Origin: CAZHRC01 sp964533865
GTDB lineage: Bacteria > Bacillota > Clostridia > Tissierellales > Peptoniphilaceae
Assembly: GCA_964533865.1 (NCBI GenBank)
Contig: CAZHRC010000007.1
Location: forward strand, 30,493 to 94,492
Length of the DNA stretch: 64,000 nucleotides
Direction: 5' to 3'
Notes under the pieces: generated by a model
Database searches by the model: none
What the model was told of the DNA's origin: nothing
The model's input: the letters and a program-made list of their open reading frames with translations, nothing else
Position numbers and translations under genes: made by a program
Shown here: in pieces, positions 33,366 through 42,232 of the stretch
How the letters are laid out: every line of letters begins with the position of its first letter
Position numbering within the stretch: the stretch's first letter is position 1

Positions 33366-34964
33366 GTGGATACAAAGTATATTTTTGTCACCGGAGGCGT
33401 GGTCTCATCCCTAGGAAAGGGGATTACGGCAGCGAGTTTAGGAAGATTGTTAAAGTCACGAGGATTAGAGATTAAACTTCAAAAGTTCGATCCTTATTTA
33501 AACGTAGACCCAGGTTCGATGAGCCCTCTTCAACACGGTGAGGTTTTTGTCACCAATGACGGAGCGGAAACCGACTTGGACATTGGACACTACGAGCGGT
33601 TTGTCGATACCAATCTCAACCGAGATTCCGATGTGACGACGGGCATTGTTTATCAAGCGGTGTTAAACAAGGAGCGCCTTGGGGTATATGGAGGGGGAAC
33701 GGTTCAAGTAATTCCTCATATTACTAATGAAATCAAGGAAAGAGTCGTCAAAGTGGCAAGCGAGTCCAAGGTGGACGTGGTGATCACCGAGATTGGCGGA
33801 ACCGTCGGAGACATTGAAGGATTACCGTTTCTTGAAGCGATTCGCCAAATGAAAAAGGAACAGGGCAAGGACAATGTTTGCTATATTCACATGACTTTGG
33901 TGCCCTATCTCTCCTCAAGCGAGGAACTCAAGACAAAACCCACCCAACACTCCGTAAAAGAATTGCGCTCGATTGGTATCCAACCGGATATTCTCATCGT
34001 GCGAACGGAGCACCGCATGGACCAAGAACAATTGGACAAAATCGCGCTTTTTTGCGATTTAGAAACCCATGAGGTGATCCAAAACCTTGACGCTTCATCT
34101 CTATACGCCGTTCCGCTGATGCTAGAAGAGCAAGGCTTAAGCGAAATGGTAGTTCAAAAGTTAAAAATAGAAGGTACCACACCAGATCTCACCGAGTGGC
34201 GAGGTATGGTGGATCGCGTGATGGCGATCAATCGCTCGATAACCATTGGGATGATCGCAAAGTACGTCGATTTAAAAGACGCTTATCTGTCTGTGTTAGA
34301 AGCCTTAAACCATGCTGGTATCGCCAATGATGTCAATGTGGAATTAAAGTGGCTCGATGCGGAAATGGTACATCCTGACAACGTCGCAGAGCTTCTAGGG
34401 GATGTGGATGGTGTGATGGTTCCCCCAGGATTTGGCTTTAGAGGGTTTGAGGGAATGATCGCTGCATCGGACTACGCGAGACGCACTGGCCTACCGTTCT
34501 TTGGAACGGGGATGGGTTTGTTGGCCTCGGTCGTCGATGTTACGGATTATAGCCACGTCTTTGTCGATGATGTGGAAAAACAATTGGAAAATAACGATCA
34601 AATCGTCTTCGCCCCTAGACAGCGAGATGGGGTGGACGATAGGCGATTAGGACTGTTTCCCGTCAAAATCGCGAACGATTCGAAGGTGGCCGATATTTAT
34701 GGCGAGTCCTTGGTGTATGAACGCCATCGCAATAAATACGAGATCAACCCGAGGTTTTTGAAGGAAATCGAAGAGTCTGGTTTGAGCGTTAGCGCTGCTA
34801 GCCCAGATGGTCAATACACCGAAGCAGTGGAGATCAATGACCATCCATGGTATCTCAGCGTGTTGTACCATCCGGAGTTCATCTCTCGCCCGGATAAGGC
34901 TCATCCTTTGTATCTCGGCTTTGTACGCGCTGCACTCGAGCGAAAAAACGCCAATCAAAAATAG
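33366..34964 (+). CDS. pyrG: CTP synthase with degenerate glutaminase domain
   Basis: The 532-residue protein has an intact N-terminal amidoligase domain: P-loop SSLGKGITAASLGRLL, QKFDPYLNVDPGSMSPLQHG, EIGGTVGDIEG and KTKPTQHSVKEL. It should convert UTP, ATP and ammonia to CTP. The class I glutaminase domain (from about 290) is present but altered: the nucleophile elbow, normally GICLGMQ, reads GTGMGLL, so the catalytic Cys is Gly382, and the oxyanion-hole region reads PPGFGFRG instead of PGGFGxRG. His502 and Glu504 (HPEFISRP) remain. It should therefore use free ammonia only. GTG start after GAGGAGGAAG. Confidence 0.93.
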   Translation: MDTKYIFVTGGVVSSLGKGITAASLGRLLKSRGLEIKLQKFDPYLNVDPGSMSPLQHGEVFVTNDGAETDLDIGHYERFVDTNLNRDSDVTTGIVYQAVLNKERLGVYGGGTVQVIPHITNEIKERVVKVASESKVDVVITEIGGTVGDIEGLPFLEAIRQMKKEQGKDNVCYIHMTLVPYLSSSEELKTKPTQHSVKELRSIGIQPDILIVRTEHRMDQEQLDKIALFCDLETHEVIQNLDASSLYAVPLMLEEQGLSEMVVQKLKIEGTTPDLTEWRGMVDRVMAINRSITIGMIAKYVDLKDAYLSVLEALNHAGIANDVNVELKWLDAEMVHPDNVAELLGDVDGVMVPPGFGFRGFEGMIAASDYARRTGLPFFGTGMGLLASVVDVTDYSHVFVDDVEKQLENNDQIVFAPRQRDGVDDRRLGLFPVKIANDSKVADIYGESLVYERHRNKYEINPRFLKEIEESGLSVSAASPDGQYTEAVEINDHPWYLSVLYHPEFISRPDKAHPLYLGFVRAALERKNANQK

Positions 34965-35010
34965 ACCATAAGATTCTCACCGAGGATCTTTAATATTAAG
35001 GAGGATAAAT

Positions 35011-35874
35011 ATGTTAGTATCAGCTGATCAAATGTTAAAAGACGCTTTAAAAGGACACTATGCCGTTGGACAATTCAACATCAACAACCTAGAGTGGACA
35101 AAAGCCATTCTGTTGGCTGCAGAAAAGACGAAATCACCGGTTATTTTAGGGGTTTCTGAAGGTGCAGGCAAGTATATGACAGGCTATAAAACCGTAGCCG
35201 CAATGGTTCGCGAAATGGATGCTTACTTGGGCATTACTGTTCCAGTTGCTCTTCACCTTGACCATGGTAGCTACCAAGGGGCAAAAGATTGTATCGAAGC
35301 TGGATTTACTTCTGTCATGTTCGATGGCTCCAGCTATCCGATAGAAGAAAACTTGGCGAAAACCAAAGAAATTGTAGACTTTGCTCATTCCAAAGGGATT
35401 TCTGTTGAAGCGGAAGTCGGAGCTATCGGCGGAGAAGAAGATGGTGTTGTAGGCAGCGGCGAAGTGGCTGATCCTCAAGAATGTAAAGATCTTTGCGATT
35501 TAGGCATCGACTTTTTAGCTTGTGGAATCGGAAATATCCATGGCCAATATCCAGAAAATTGGCAAGGTTTGAACTTTGAAGTGTTAGAAGACATCAAAAA
35601 CACCATCGGCGAAGTGCCAATTGTATTGCACGGTGGAACAGGTATTCCAGCGGATATGATTCAAAAAGCCATCAACCTTGGCGTTTCAAAGATCAACGTC
35701 AACACCGAGTGCCAATTGGTGTTTGCAGCGGCGACTAGAGAATACATCGAAGCGGGCAAAGACCGTGAAGGCAAGGGATTTGATCCAAGAAAACTGTTGA
35801 AACCAGGAACGGATGCTATCATTGATATCGTCGTAGAAAAAATGGAACTGTTCGGTTCAGTCGGTCGCGCATAA
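35011..35874 (+). CDS. fba: Class II fructose-bisphosphate aldolase
   Basis: The 287-residue zinc aldolase cleaves fructose 1,6-bisphosphate in glycolysis. Metal-binding HLDHG (near residue 80), VEAEVGAIGGEEDGV, GIGNIHGQY and VLHGGTGIP are present, with SKINVNTECQ near the C-terminus. Size and motifs match Bacillus FbaA. AAGGAGGA precedes the ATG; a perfect hairpin follows. It stands upstream of rho as in many Clostridia. Confidence 0.96.
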   Translation: MLVSADQMLKDALKGHYAVGQFNINNLEWTKAILLAAEKTKSPVILGVSEGAGKYMTGYKTVAAMVREMDAYLGITVPVALHLDHGSYQGAKDCIEAGFTSVMFDGSSYPIEENLAKTKEIVDFAHSKGISVEAEVGAIGGEEDGVVGSGEVADPQECKDLCDLGIDFLACGIGNIHGQYPENWQGLNFEVLEDIKNTIGEVPIVLHGGTGIPADMIQKAINLGVSKINVNTECQLVFAAATREYIEAGKDREGKGFDPRKLLKPGTDAIIDIVVEKMELFGSVGRA

Positions 35875-35892
35875 TTTTCAAGTCATTTTTGG

Positions 35893-35922
35893 CCACTCCG
35901 CAATTGCGGAGTGGACCTTTTC
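35893..35922 (+). terminator. Rho-independent terminator after fba
   Basis: CCACTCCGC (35893-35901), AATT, GCGGAGTGG (35906-35914) is a perfect 9-bp stem followed by ACCTTTTCT. Confidence 0.82.
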
Positions 35923-36034
35923 TAGGTAATTTTTACATATTTTGCATTCATTTGCCGAGTATTCGGCGTCTATAGCACCATCCCATCCATAAGGCAAAGA
36001 TGATATAGTACAAGCAAATTTCCAGGGGGTAAGC

Positions 36035-37438
36035 GTGGATTTTGAAAATTTAAACGAAAAGACACTAACATCGCTTCGAGAGATCGCCAAGGAATTGGGC
36101 GTTCGTTCGGTGACGACTTATCATAAACAGATGTTGATTGAAAAAATAATGGAAGCTCGTGGGTCCCGTCAAGCGAACTCGACAGGAGAAGTGGCGTTGG
36201 AAAACGCTGCGGTTTTGGCGAGCCTACCAGAGGACGATGACCAAATCGAGGCAGAAGAGGGTGAAGAAGCCGATAGCGACGAGGAAACCCTTGAAAGAAA
36301 AGGGCGCACACAGGAGCGAAGCGATCAAACCTGTGAGGGCATATTGGAACTGCATCCGGATGGCTACGGTTTTTTGCGTTCAAATCACTACGATACCGGT
36401 CCGGACGACACCTATGTTTCCATGATTCAAATTCGTCGCTTCAAGCTAAAAACGGGCGATTACGTCACTGGAATCACAAGAGAAGCGAGAGAGAAAGAAA
36501 AATTCGGACCGTTGATCTACGTTCAAACCGTGAACGGTTACACCCCTGGCGAAGCGTGGAGGAGAACGTTTTTCGAAGAATTGACGCCGATCTACCCTAT
36601 CGAAAAAGTGAGGTTGGAATGGCAGTCCAAAGAGCTCTCCACTCGATTGATCGATTTAATATCCCCGATTGGAAAAGGTCAAAGAGGCCTGATTGTCTCG
36701 CCGCCTAAGGCAGGCAAAACCACTTTGCTCAAATCTATCGCCAACGCCATCGAACACAATCACCCAGAGATGAAAGTCATCGTGCTCTTAATTGATGAAC
36801 GACCAGAGGAAGTCACCGACATGCGTCGATCGGTGAAAGGAGATGTGGTGGCATCGACTTTTGACGAGATTCCTGAAAATCACGTCAGAATTTCCGAGTT
36901 TGTCCTCGAACGTGCAAAACGTCTGGTCGAACACGGCGAAGATGTGGTGATTTTATTGGATTCGATCACACGACTGTCGAGGGCTTATAATATCACCGTT
37001 CGCCCAAGTGGTCGCACCCTATCGGGAGGTTTGGATCCCGTCGCCCTTCACAAGCCCAAATGGTTTTTTGGTGCAGCGCGCAAGATGGAGGGGGGTGGAA
37101 GCTTGACGATTTTGGCTACAGCTTTGGTGGATACGGGGTCGCGGATGGACGATATGATCTACGAAGAGTTCAAAGGCACGGGCAACATGGAGATTCACCT
37201 GGATCGCAATCTATCGGAAATGCGGGTGTTTCCTGCCATCGACTTGTTTAAATCCGGGACGAGGCGAGACGATTTGCTGCTTTCCGCTGAGGAGAGGCGC
37301 TGCATGTACACGCTTCGCAAAGCGCAGCACAATCGTTCAAACTACGACTCTGTGGATACGATTCTCCGCTTGATGACCAACTCCGACGACAATCGCGAGT
37401 TTATGGGCGCCATTGAGAAACAGTTGGCAGGTCGCTAG
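36035..37438 (+). CDS. rho: Transcription termination factor Rho
   Basis: The 467-residue hexameric RNA helicase terminates transcription. It has an N-terminal Rho-N helix bundle (LTSLREIAKELGV), a short acidic linker (about residues 60-95, DDDQIEAEEGEEADSDEE), the cold-shock-like RNA-binding domain, and the ATPase core with Walker A PPKAGKTTLLK, VLLIDERPEEVTDM, and VILLDSITRLSRAYN. GTG start after GGGGGTAAGC. The L31 gene follows with its own promoter. Confidence 0.97.
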   Translation: MDFENLNEKTLTSLREIAKELGVRSVTTYHKQMLIEKIMEARGSRQANSTGEVALENAAVLASLPEDDDQIEAEEGEEADSDEETLERKGRTQERSDQTCEGILELHPDGYGFLRSNHYDTGPDDTYVSMIQIRRFKLKTGDYVTGITREAREKEKFGPLIYVQTVNGYTPGEAWRRTFFEELTPIYPIEKVRLEWQSKELSTRLIDLISPIGKGQRGLIVSPPKAGKTTLLKSIANAIEHNHPEMKVIVLLIDERPEEVTDMRRSVKGDVVASTFDEIPENHVRISEFVLERAKRLVEHGEDVVILLDSITRLSRAYNITVRPSGRTLSGGLDPVALHKPKWFFGAARKMEGGGSLTILATALVDTGSRMDDMIYEEFKGTGNMEIHLDRNLSEMRVFPAIDLFKSGTRRDDLLLSAEERRCMYTLRKAQHNRSNYDSVDTILRLMTNSDDNREFMGAIEKQLAGR

Positions 37439-37497
37439 TATACGATATTAGGGTTGACTGGGAGAGAAAAAACACCTAGAAATCCACCAGTCACCTC

Positions 37498-37526
37498 TTG
37501 TAAAACGTCGTAGACTGTGTTATACT
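37498..37526 (+). promoter_or_regulatory. Promoter of rpmE
   Basis: TTGTAA (37498-37503), 17-bp spacer, TATACT (37521-37526), shortly after rho. Confidence 0.75.
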
Positions 37527-37569
37527 AAGTCAGTTAGCAATTCTATCAACAGCAAGAGAGGTGAAAGCA

Positions 37570-37770
37570 ATGAGAGAAGGAATTCATCCAGATTACCACG
37601 AAGCTACCGTAACATGTGCATGTGGGAACACTTTTAAAACAGGTTCTACGAAACAAGACCTTAAAGTTGAAATTTGTTCCGAGTGTCATCCTTTTTATAC
37701 AGGCCGTCAAAAGTTCGTTGAACGTGGCGGTAGAGTCGAAAGATTTAAGAAGAAATACAACATGGAATAG
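37570..37770 (+). CDS. rpmE: Ribosomal protein bL31, zinc-binding form
   Basis: The 66-residue protein has the zinc ligands of the C+ type (CACGNTF and CSECHPFYTGRQ), so it is the zinc-replete L31. The start MREGIHPDYH at 37570 follows AGAGAGGTGAAAG; an ATG three codons upstream lies in the ribosome site. A terminator follows at once. Confidence 0.95.
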   Translation: MREGIHPDYHEATVTCACGNTFKTGSTKQDLKVEICSECHPFYTGRQKFVERGGRVERFKKKYNME

Positions 37771-37779
37771 TAGCAAAAA

Positions 37780-37816
37780 AAGGTTAGGAGTGAAAACGAC
37801 TAACCTTCTTTTTTTT
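37780..37816 (+). terminator. Rho-independent terminator after rpmE
   Basis: AAGGTTAG (37780-37787) pairs with CTAACCTT (37800-37807), followed by C and eight T. Confidence 0.85.
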
Positions 37817-37833
37817 AAATAAGGGGAAACGAC

Positions 37834-38769
37834 TTGAACGAAAGAAGCTGTAAAAAAACATCCATCGGCGGACAAGCCCTCATCGAGGGTATCTTGATGC
37901 GCGGACCACACAAGGTGTCCACTGCAGTGAGAAAGCCAGATGGTACCATTGAAGTCTTCACAGAGCCCGTATCCACCTTGGCCCAAAAGCATTCGATCTT
38001 TTCTTTGCCCTTTTTTAGGGGGATCGGCGGGCTTTACGATTCGTTGACGATGGGGACCCGCGCGCTCAACTACTCGGCGGCTTTTATCGAAGAAGAGGAG
38101 CCCGAAGGTGAAAAAGAAGGCCTCGTCAAACGTATTTTTGGCGATCGATCCGAAAAAATCGAAGAAGGGTTAACTATGGCGATAGCCGTGCTTATCGCCG
38201 TCGGATTGTTTATGATTCTACCCACAGCGGTGACCAATCTGTTTAAAGATCGATTTGAGTCCACGGTGATGCTCAATCTTATTGAAGGGCTGATTCGCAT
38301 CGCCTTATTCTTAGGCTATGTGGTCGTCGTCTCGCGAATCGACGACATCCATAGAGTGTTTCAGTACCACGGCGCCGAGCATAAAACGATACACTGTTAC
38401 GAACGCGGTGACGAATTAACCGTTGAAAACGTGAAAAAATATACGACCCTACATCCTCGCTGTGGCACGAGTTTTCTGTTTACGGTGATGTTGGTGTCGA
38501 TTTTGGTGTTGTCCTTCTTTGGCTGGCCAAATCCGATCTTGAGATTGGTCATACGCCTGTTGATGATTCCGGTTATCCTGGGACTATCCTATGAAATTAA
38601 TCGGCTATTGGCGCGGATGGATAACCCCTTATCAAAAATCATGGTGGCCCCAGGACTGTTCATTCAAAAGATCGCCACGGTCAAAGAACCGGACGATGGC
38701 ATGATCGAAGTGGCAATCGCCGCGCTGAAAGAAGTGGTGCCCGAGGACCCCGAGGAGGATGTGTGGTAG
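37834..38769 (+). CDS. DUF1385 (YqhQ-like) membrane protein
   Basis: The 311-residue protein has the DUF1385 signatures IGGQALIEGILMRGP at the N-terminus and FQYHGAEHKTIHCYERGD in the centre, where His residues may bind metal, and four membrane segments in residues 110-260. The family is widespread in Firmicutes next to rpmE and prmC, with no settled biochemical role. TTG start after AAGGGGAAA. It overlaps prmC by 7 bp. Confidence 0.9.
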   Translation: MNERSCKKTSIGGQALIEGILMRGPHKVSTAVRKPDGTIEVFTEPVSTLAQKHSIFSLPFFRGIGGLYDSLTMGTRALNYSAAFIEEEEPEGEKEGLVKRIFGDRSEKIEEGLTMAIAVLIAVGLFMILPTAVTNLFKDRFESTVMLNLIEGLIRIALFLGYVVVVSRIDDIHRVFQYHGAEHKTIHCYERGDELTVENVKKYTTLHPRCGTSFLFTVMLVSILVLSFFGWPNPILRLVIRLLMIPVILGLSYEINRLLARMDNPLSKIMVAPGLFIQKIATVKEPDDGMIEVAIAALKEVVPEDPEEDVW

Positions 38770-39590
38770 TACACTTATCAGAAGGCCTGTTGGGGCTTCC
38801 CAAGGAGGAACTGGTCTTAGCTCTATCCTATATGACGGGGAGAGATTTACCAGAACTACGGGGATTAAAAGAAATTGAATTGAACGAAGAAGAATTTAAA
38901 CGCTTGATTCGCATCGCTCAAGACCGTATACGAGGGATCCCTCTACAGTACGCCATTGGCGAGTGGAACTTTTACGGTTACGATTTTATCGTCAATCCAT
39001 TTGTGCTCATCCCGCGCCCAGAAACGGAATTGTTGGTCGAATGGGCAATTGACCATGCACCATCAGGTGCGAAGGTATTGGATTTGTGCACGGGCTCCGG
39101 TTCCATCGCCATCGCTCTGGCTATGGAACGTGTAGACTTGGAGATTTCTGCCAGCGATTTATCGGATAAAGCGTTGGAAGTGGCTAGAATTAACGCTGAA
39201 CGTCTAGGCGCAAAGGTGTCATTTTATCACGGCGATCTTTTTGAAGGGGTGAGAGGCGAGCGCTACGGTGTGATCCTATCGAACCCCCCTTACATTTCTG
39301 AGGCGGATTATGAAGCTTTGGATCGGGAGCTCTTCCGTGAACCCAAAATGGCGTTGGTAGCAGGTGCCGAAGGGATGGATTTCTATCTGCCCATTGTCGA
39401 TGAGGGATGGGACTATTTGGTTGATGGGGGATTGATCGGCTTAGAAATCGGGTATAATCAAGGTAATAAGGTGGAGTTTGCCCTTGGACAAAAGGGATTT
39501 CATTCCATTATCATTCACCGGGACTACAACGGCTTGGACCGTTTTGTCACCGCTATTAAAACTCACAAAGGGGAGGGAAGTCATGTTTGA
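38763..39590 (+). CDS. prmC: Peptide chain release factor glutamine N5-methyltransferase
   Basis: The 275-residue enzyme methylates the Gln of the GGQ loop in release factors; its substrate RF1 is encoded by the next gene. The SAM motif VLDLCTGSGSIAIAL and the NPPYISEADY motif are present, with an N-terminal substrate-binding helical domain (GIPLQYAIGEWNFYG). GTG start within the DUF1385 gene, and an 8-bp overlap with prfA. Confidence 0.95.
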   Translation: MVVHLSEGLLGLPKEELVLALSYMTGRDLPELRGLKEIELNEEEFKRLIRIAQDRIRGIPLQYAIGEWNFYGYDFIVNPFVLIPRPETELLVEWAIDHAPSGAKVLDLCTGSGSIAIALAMERVDLEISASDLSDKALEVARINAERLGAKVSFYHGDLFEGVRGERYGVILSNPPYISEADYEALDRELFREPKMALVAGAEGMDFYLPIVDEGWDYLVDGGLIGLEIGYNQGNKVEFALGQKGFHSIIIHRDYNGLDRFVTAIKTHKGEGSHV

Positions 39591-40650
39591 AAACCTGGCA
39601 TTCGTAGAAGAGAAGTACAATAATTTAGAAACACAGCTTGCTGATCCCGTTGTGATCAGTGACATGGACAATTGGCAAAAGATCAATCGGGAATACAACG
39701 ATTTAAAGCCTATTGTGGACAAATACGTTGAGTACACAAAAAACAAAGAAATTATCGAAGAGGATAAGGCTTTATTGGGTGAAACTGACGATGAAGAGAT
39801 GCGCGATCTTCTTAAAGAAGATCTTTCTGAACGTCAAGGCAATATGGAAACTTTGGAAAGCGAATTGAAGATTTTGCTGTTGCCAAAGGACCCTAATGAT
39901 CATAAACACGTTTTCGTCGAGATCCGCGCTGGCGCTGGTGGTGACGAAGCAGGGCTATTTGCGGCTGAGCTCTTTAGAATGTATCATATGTACGCGGATA
40001 AAAGAGGTTGGAAAACCGAAGACATGGAATACAGTCAGCAAGGGGCAGGGGGCTGCAAGGAAGCGGTTTTCGTCATTCGAGGCGAAGGGGCGTACTCCTT
40101 TTTGAAATACGAATCTGGTGTTCACCGGGTACAACGGGTACCGGCGACGGAATCCAGCGGACGCATCCACACTTCCACGGTCACGGTAGCCGTACTTCCG
40201 GAGGCGGACGATGTGGACGTGGAGATCAACCAAAGCGATTTGCGTATTGATGTGTACCGTTCATCGGGTAACGGCGGGCAATCGGTAAACACCACGGACT
40301 CCGCTGTGCGCATCACTCACTTGCCCACTGGACTTGTGGTCAGTTGTCAGGATGAGAAGAGTCAGATTAAGAACAAGGCAAAGGCCATGAAGATTCTTCA
40401 AACTAGGCTCTACGATATGCTCCTTGAAGAGAAAAACGCTGAGATCGCTGACGACAGACGCTCTCAGGTGGGCACTGGCGACAGAAGCGAGCGGATACGC
40501 ACTTACAACTTCCCTCAAGGAAGGATTACGGATCACCGCATCAACCGAACGGTCTATCAGCTTCAGGACTTTTTGGATGGGGATATTCAAGAAATGGTCG
40601 ACGCTTTGATCACTTCGGACCAAGCGGCAAAGCTTGAAAAAGTCGGTTAA
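39583..40650 (+). CDS. prfA: Peptide chain release factor 1
   Basis: The 355-residue RF1 ends translation at UAA and UAG. The domain 2 anticodon-like motif PATESSGRIHTS (PxT type) identifies RF1 rather than RF2, and SSGNGGQSVNTTDSAVRITH holds the catalytic GGQ. The ATG at 39583 follows GGGGAGGGAAG and overlaps prmC by 8 bp. A long hairpin terminator closes the block. Confidence 0.96.
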   Translation: MFENLAFVEEKYNNLETQLADPVVISDMDNWQKINREYNDLKPIVDKYVEYTKNKEIIEEDKALLGETDDEEMRDLLKEDLSERQGNMETLESELKILLLPKDPNDHKHVFVEIRAGAGGDEAGLFAAELFRMYHMYADKRGWKTEDMEYSQQGAGGCKEAVFVIRGEGAYSFLKYESGVHRVQRVPATESSGRIHTSTVTVAVLPEADDVDVEINQSDLRIDVYRSSGNGGQSVNTTDSAVRITHLPTGLVVSCQDEKSQIKNKAKAMKILQTRLYDMLLEEKNAEIADDRRSQVGTGDRSERIRTYNFPQGRITDHRINRTVYQLQDFLDGDIQEMVDALITSDQAAKLEKVG

Positions 40651-40663
40651 TGTTTGTTTTTAG

Positions 40664-40707
40664 AGCACTGTTCCAAACTTTCGTGGTTTGGAACGGTGCT
40701 TTTTTTG
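40664..40707 (+). terminator. Rho-independent terminator after prfA
   Basis: AGCACTGTTCCAAAC (40664-40678) pairs with GTTTGGAACGGTGCT with one G-T mismatch, then seven T. Confidence 0.88.
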
Positions 40708-40740
40708 TGCTGTTGTGGTGTGGAGAAGGTGTCTTGATGT

Positions 40741-41195
40741 CTTGGGGGAAGGGGGAGGTCAAGGGATCGACTCGCTGACGCTTGTTGTTTAAGGGCGAAG
40801 GCGAAGGTCAAGGGCAAGGTCAAGGGTGTGTGGCTTCGAAGGCGTTCAAAGGGGGAGGGGTGACTTCGCGGTTCAGAGATTGGTGAAATCACTAAGCTCG
40901 GAAGCGCACATCCCGAACAATCTGCCTTGTGGCTGGGCGAGGGGGTGCGTTGTTTGATAGGGTGTGAAAGTAGGAGTATCTTCGCGTTGTTTGTGGTCGG
41001 GAAGGCGTGTGCTCTTCTTTCGCTTGTGATTTCGCCAATCTCTTCAAGGCTCGCCACCCCTCCTCCATTGAACGCTGGATGTGGTGGGGTGTACAGGCAT
41101 TTTATGCCTTGGGGGAAGGGCGTGAGGTCAAGGGATCGACTCGCTGACGCTTGTCGTTTAAGGGCGGAGGGTAAGGTCAAGAGCAAGGTCTAGGG
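40741..41195. repeat. Intergenic repeat island: direct repeats around an imperfect palindrome
   Basis: Direct repeats of about 87 bp at 40741-40826 and 41108-41195 (both CTTGGGGGAAGGG...GGTCAAGGGATCGACTC and so on) are about 85-90 percent alike. Between them, 40841-40897 and 41022-41075 form an inverted repeat of about 55 bp (GGCGTTCAAAGG... against ...CCATTGAACGC). No credible coding frame is seen. The island lies after the prfA terminator in a gene-free stretch of about 890 bp. Confidence 0.75.
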
Positions 41196-41257
41196 CGTGG
41201 TCAAAATCCCATTACAGTTTCACAATGGATATTTCCCTCTAGTTGGCGGGTTTTTGC

Positions 41258-41324
41258 CCTTGACTTTGGGCTCCATCCTCGAGGGAGCTGGATGCGCAGC
41301 AGACTGAGGGAGGGTCTTGACCTT
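41258..41324. repeat. GGCTCC/GAGGGAGC dispersed palindromic element, copy A
   Basis: Two linked hairpin-like modules: GGCTCCATCCTCGAGGGAGC, then an ACTGAGGGAGGG tail, bounded on both sides by TTGAC(C)TT words. A second copy lies at 63761-63836 with the same flanks. It resembles small intergenic repeats widespread in Clostridia, and I see no gene in it. Confidence 0.75.
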
Positions 41325-41440
41325 ATTTCTTGTCCTAAATCCCTTAACGATTCCTAGCATTTACTTTTCAGCTCCTCTCACTAGTCTCTATTGCCAAGAA
41401 GTGAACAGGTTGTTTGGATTTCTTAAAATTCAGCCCCTCT

Positions 41441-41469
41441 TTGTCCTAATATAGGGAACGTGTTATAAT
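41441..41469 (+). promoter_or_regulatory. Promoter of the two-component operon
   Basis: TTGTCC (41441-41446), 17-bp spacer, TATAAT (41464-41469). Confidence 0.75.
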
Positions 41470-41543
41470 TGCATTACACTAACGACAATGATTGTGCGCA
41501 TGTTTGATTTTTTTATGAAGCGTAACCGACGAAAGGAATGTCG

Positions 41544-42232
41544 ATGAGAATACTGATTGTTGAAGATGATGTGGATATGTCCAACCTTATTAAAACTTTT
41601 TTAGAGATTGACGGGTGGGATGCTGATCAGGTGTACTCTGGTGAGGAAGGTTTGGAGTGGATACGAGGAGGGGCCTACGATCTCGTTTTATTAGATGTTA
41701 TGCTACCGGGGAATGATGGTTATTGGGTGGTGGAGGAGGTGCGAAAATTTTCCACACTACCAATTATTATGTTGACTGCGCGCTTGACCGACGAAGATAA
41801 GGTGAAAGGGTTGGCGATTGGCGCTGATGATTATTTGACAAAACCCTTTAAACCAAAGGAGCTCTATGCGAGGATTAAAGCCCACTACCGCAGAGCTTAC
41901 GAGTATGGGGCGCAAGGACGATCGTCGGATCAAGAGGTGCGTGTTGTCAATGATCTCGTTCTCGATTATCATCGCAGATCTTGCGTGTTTTGTGGTGAAG
42001 TGATTGACTTGGCTTCGATGGAATACGATTTATTGTGGAAGCTGATGGATTGCCCAGGGCAGGTGTATCCTACGAGGCGCTTTTTGAAGCGGTGTGGAAG
42101 GAGCGGTATTTTGAATTGAGCACCAACACGCTGATGGTACATATTCGAAAAATTCGAGGGAAGTTGAGTGCGGTTGATGCCCAAGAGGTGATTCGCACGG
42201 TGTGGGGAGTGGGGTATAAAATCAATGGTTAA
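41544..42232 (+). pseudogene. OmpR-family response regulator, interrupted by a -1 frameshift
   Basis: The receiver domain (residues 1-118) is intact: ILIVEDDVDM, phospho-acceptor LVLLDVMLPG, IIMLTAR and the Lys of LTKPF. The DNA-binding winged helix starts well (LASMEYDLLWKLMDCPGQV) but then leaves frame and stops at 42119. The rest, SYEALFEAVWKERYF...TVWGVGYKING, continues in the -1 frame to 42232. Joining GTG 42063-42065 to GTA 42065-42067 restores the family sequence (PGQVVSYEALFEAVW). One G appears lost near 42065: a real lesion, a sequencing error, or recoding without an evident slippery site. The ATG at 41544 has better spacing from GAAAGGA than that at 41538. Confidence 0.82.

Noticed and set aside
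40647..41193. Minus-strand frame of 179 codons and plus-strand frame of 88 codons in the repeat island
   Set aside because: Both follow the repeats, contain the same internal duplications, are rich in Ser/Pro/Leu, and have no ribosome site or recognisable domain.
40741..41195. CRISPR array or insertion sequence in the repeat island
   Set aside because: Only two long direct repeats plus an inverted repeat are present, with no short regular repeat-spacer pattern and no transposase frame.
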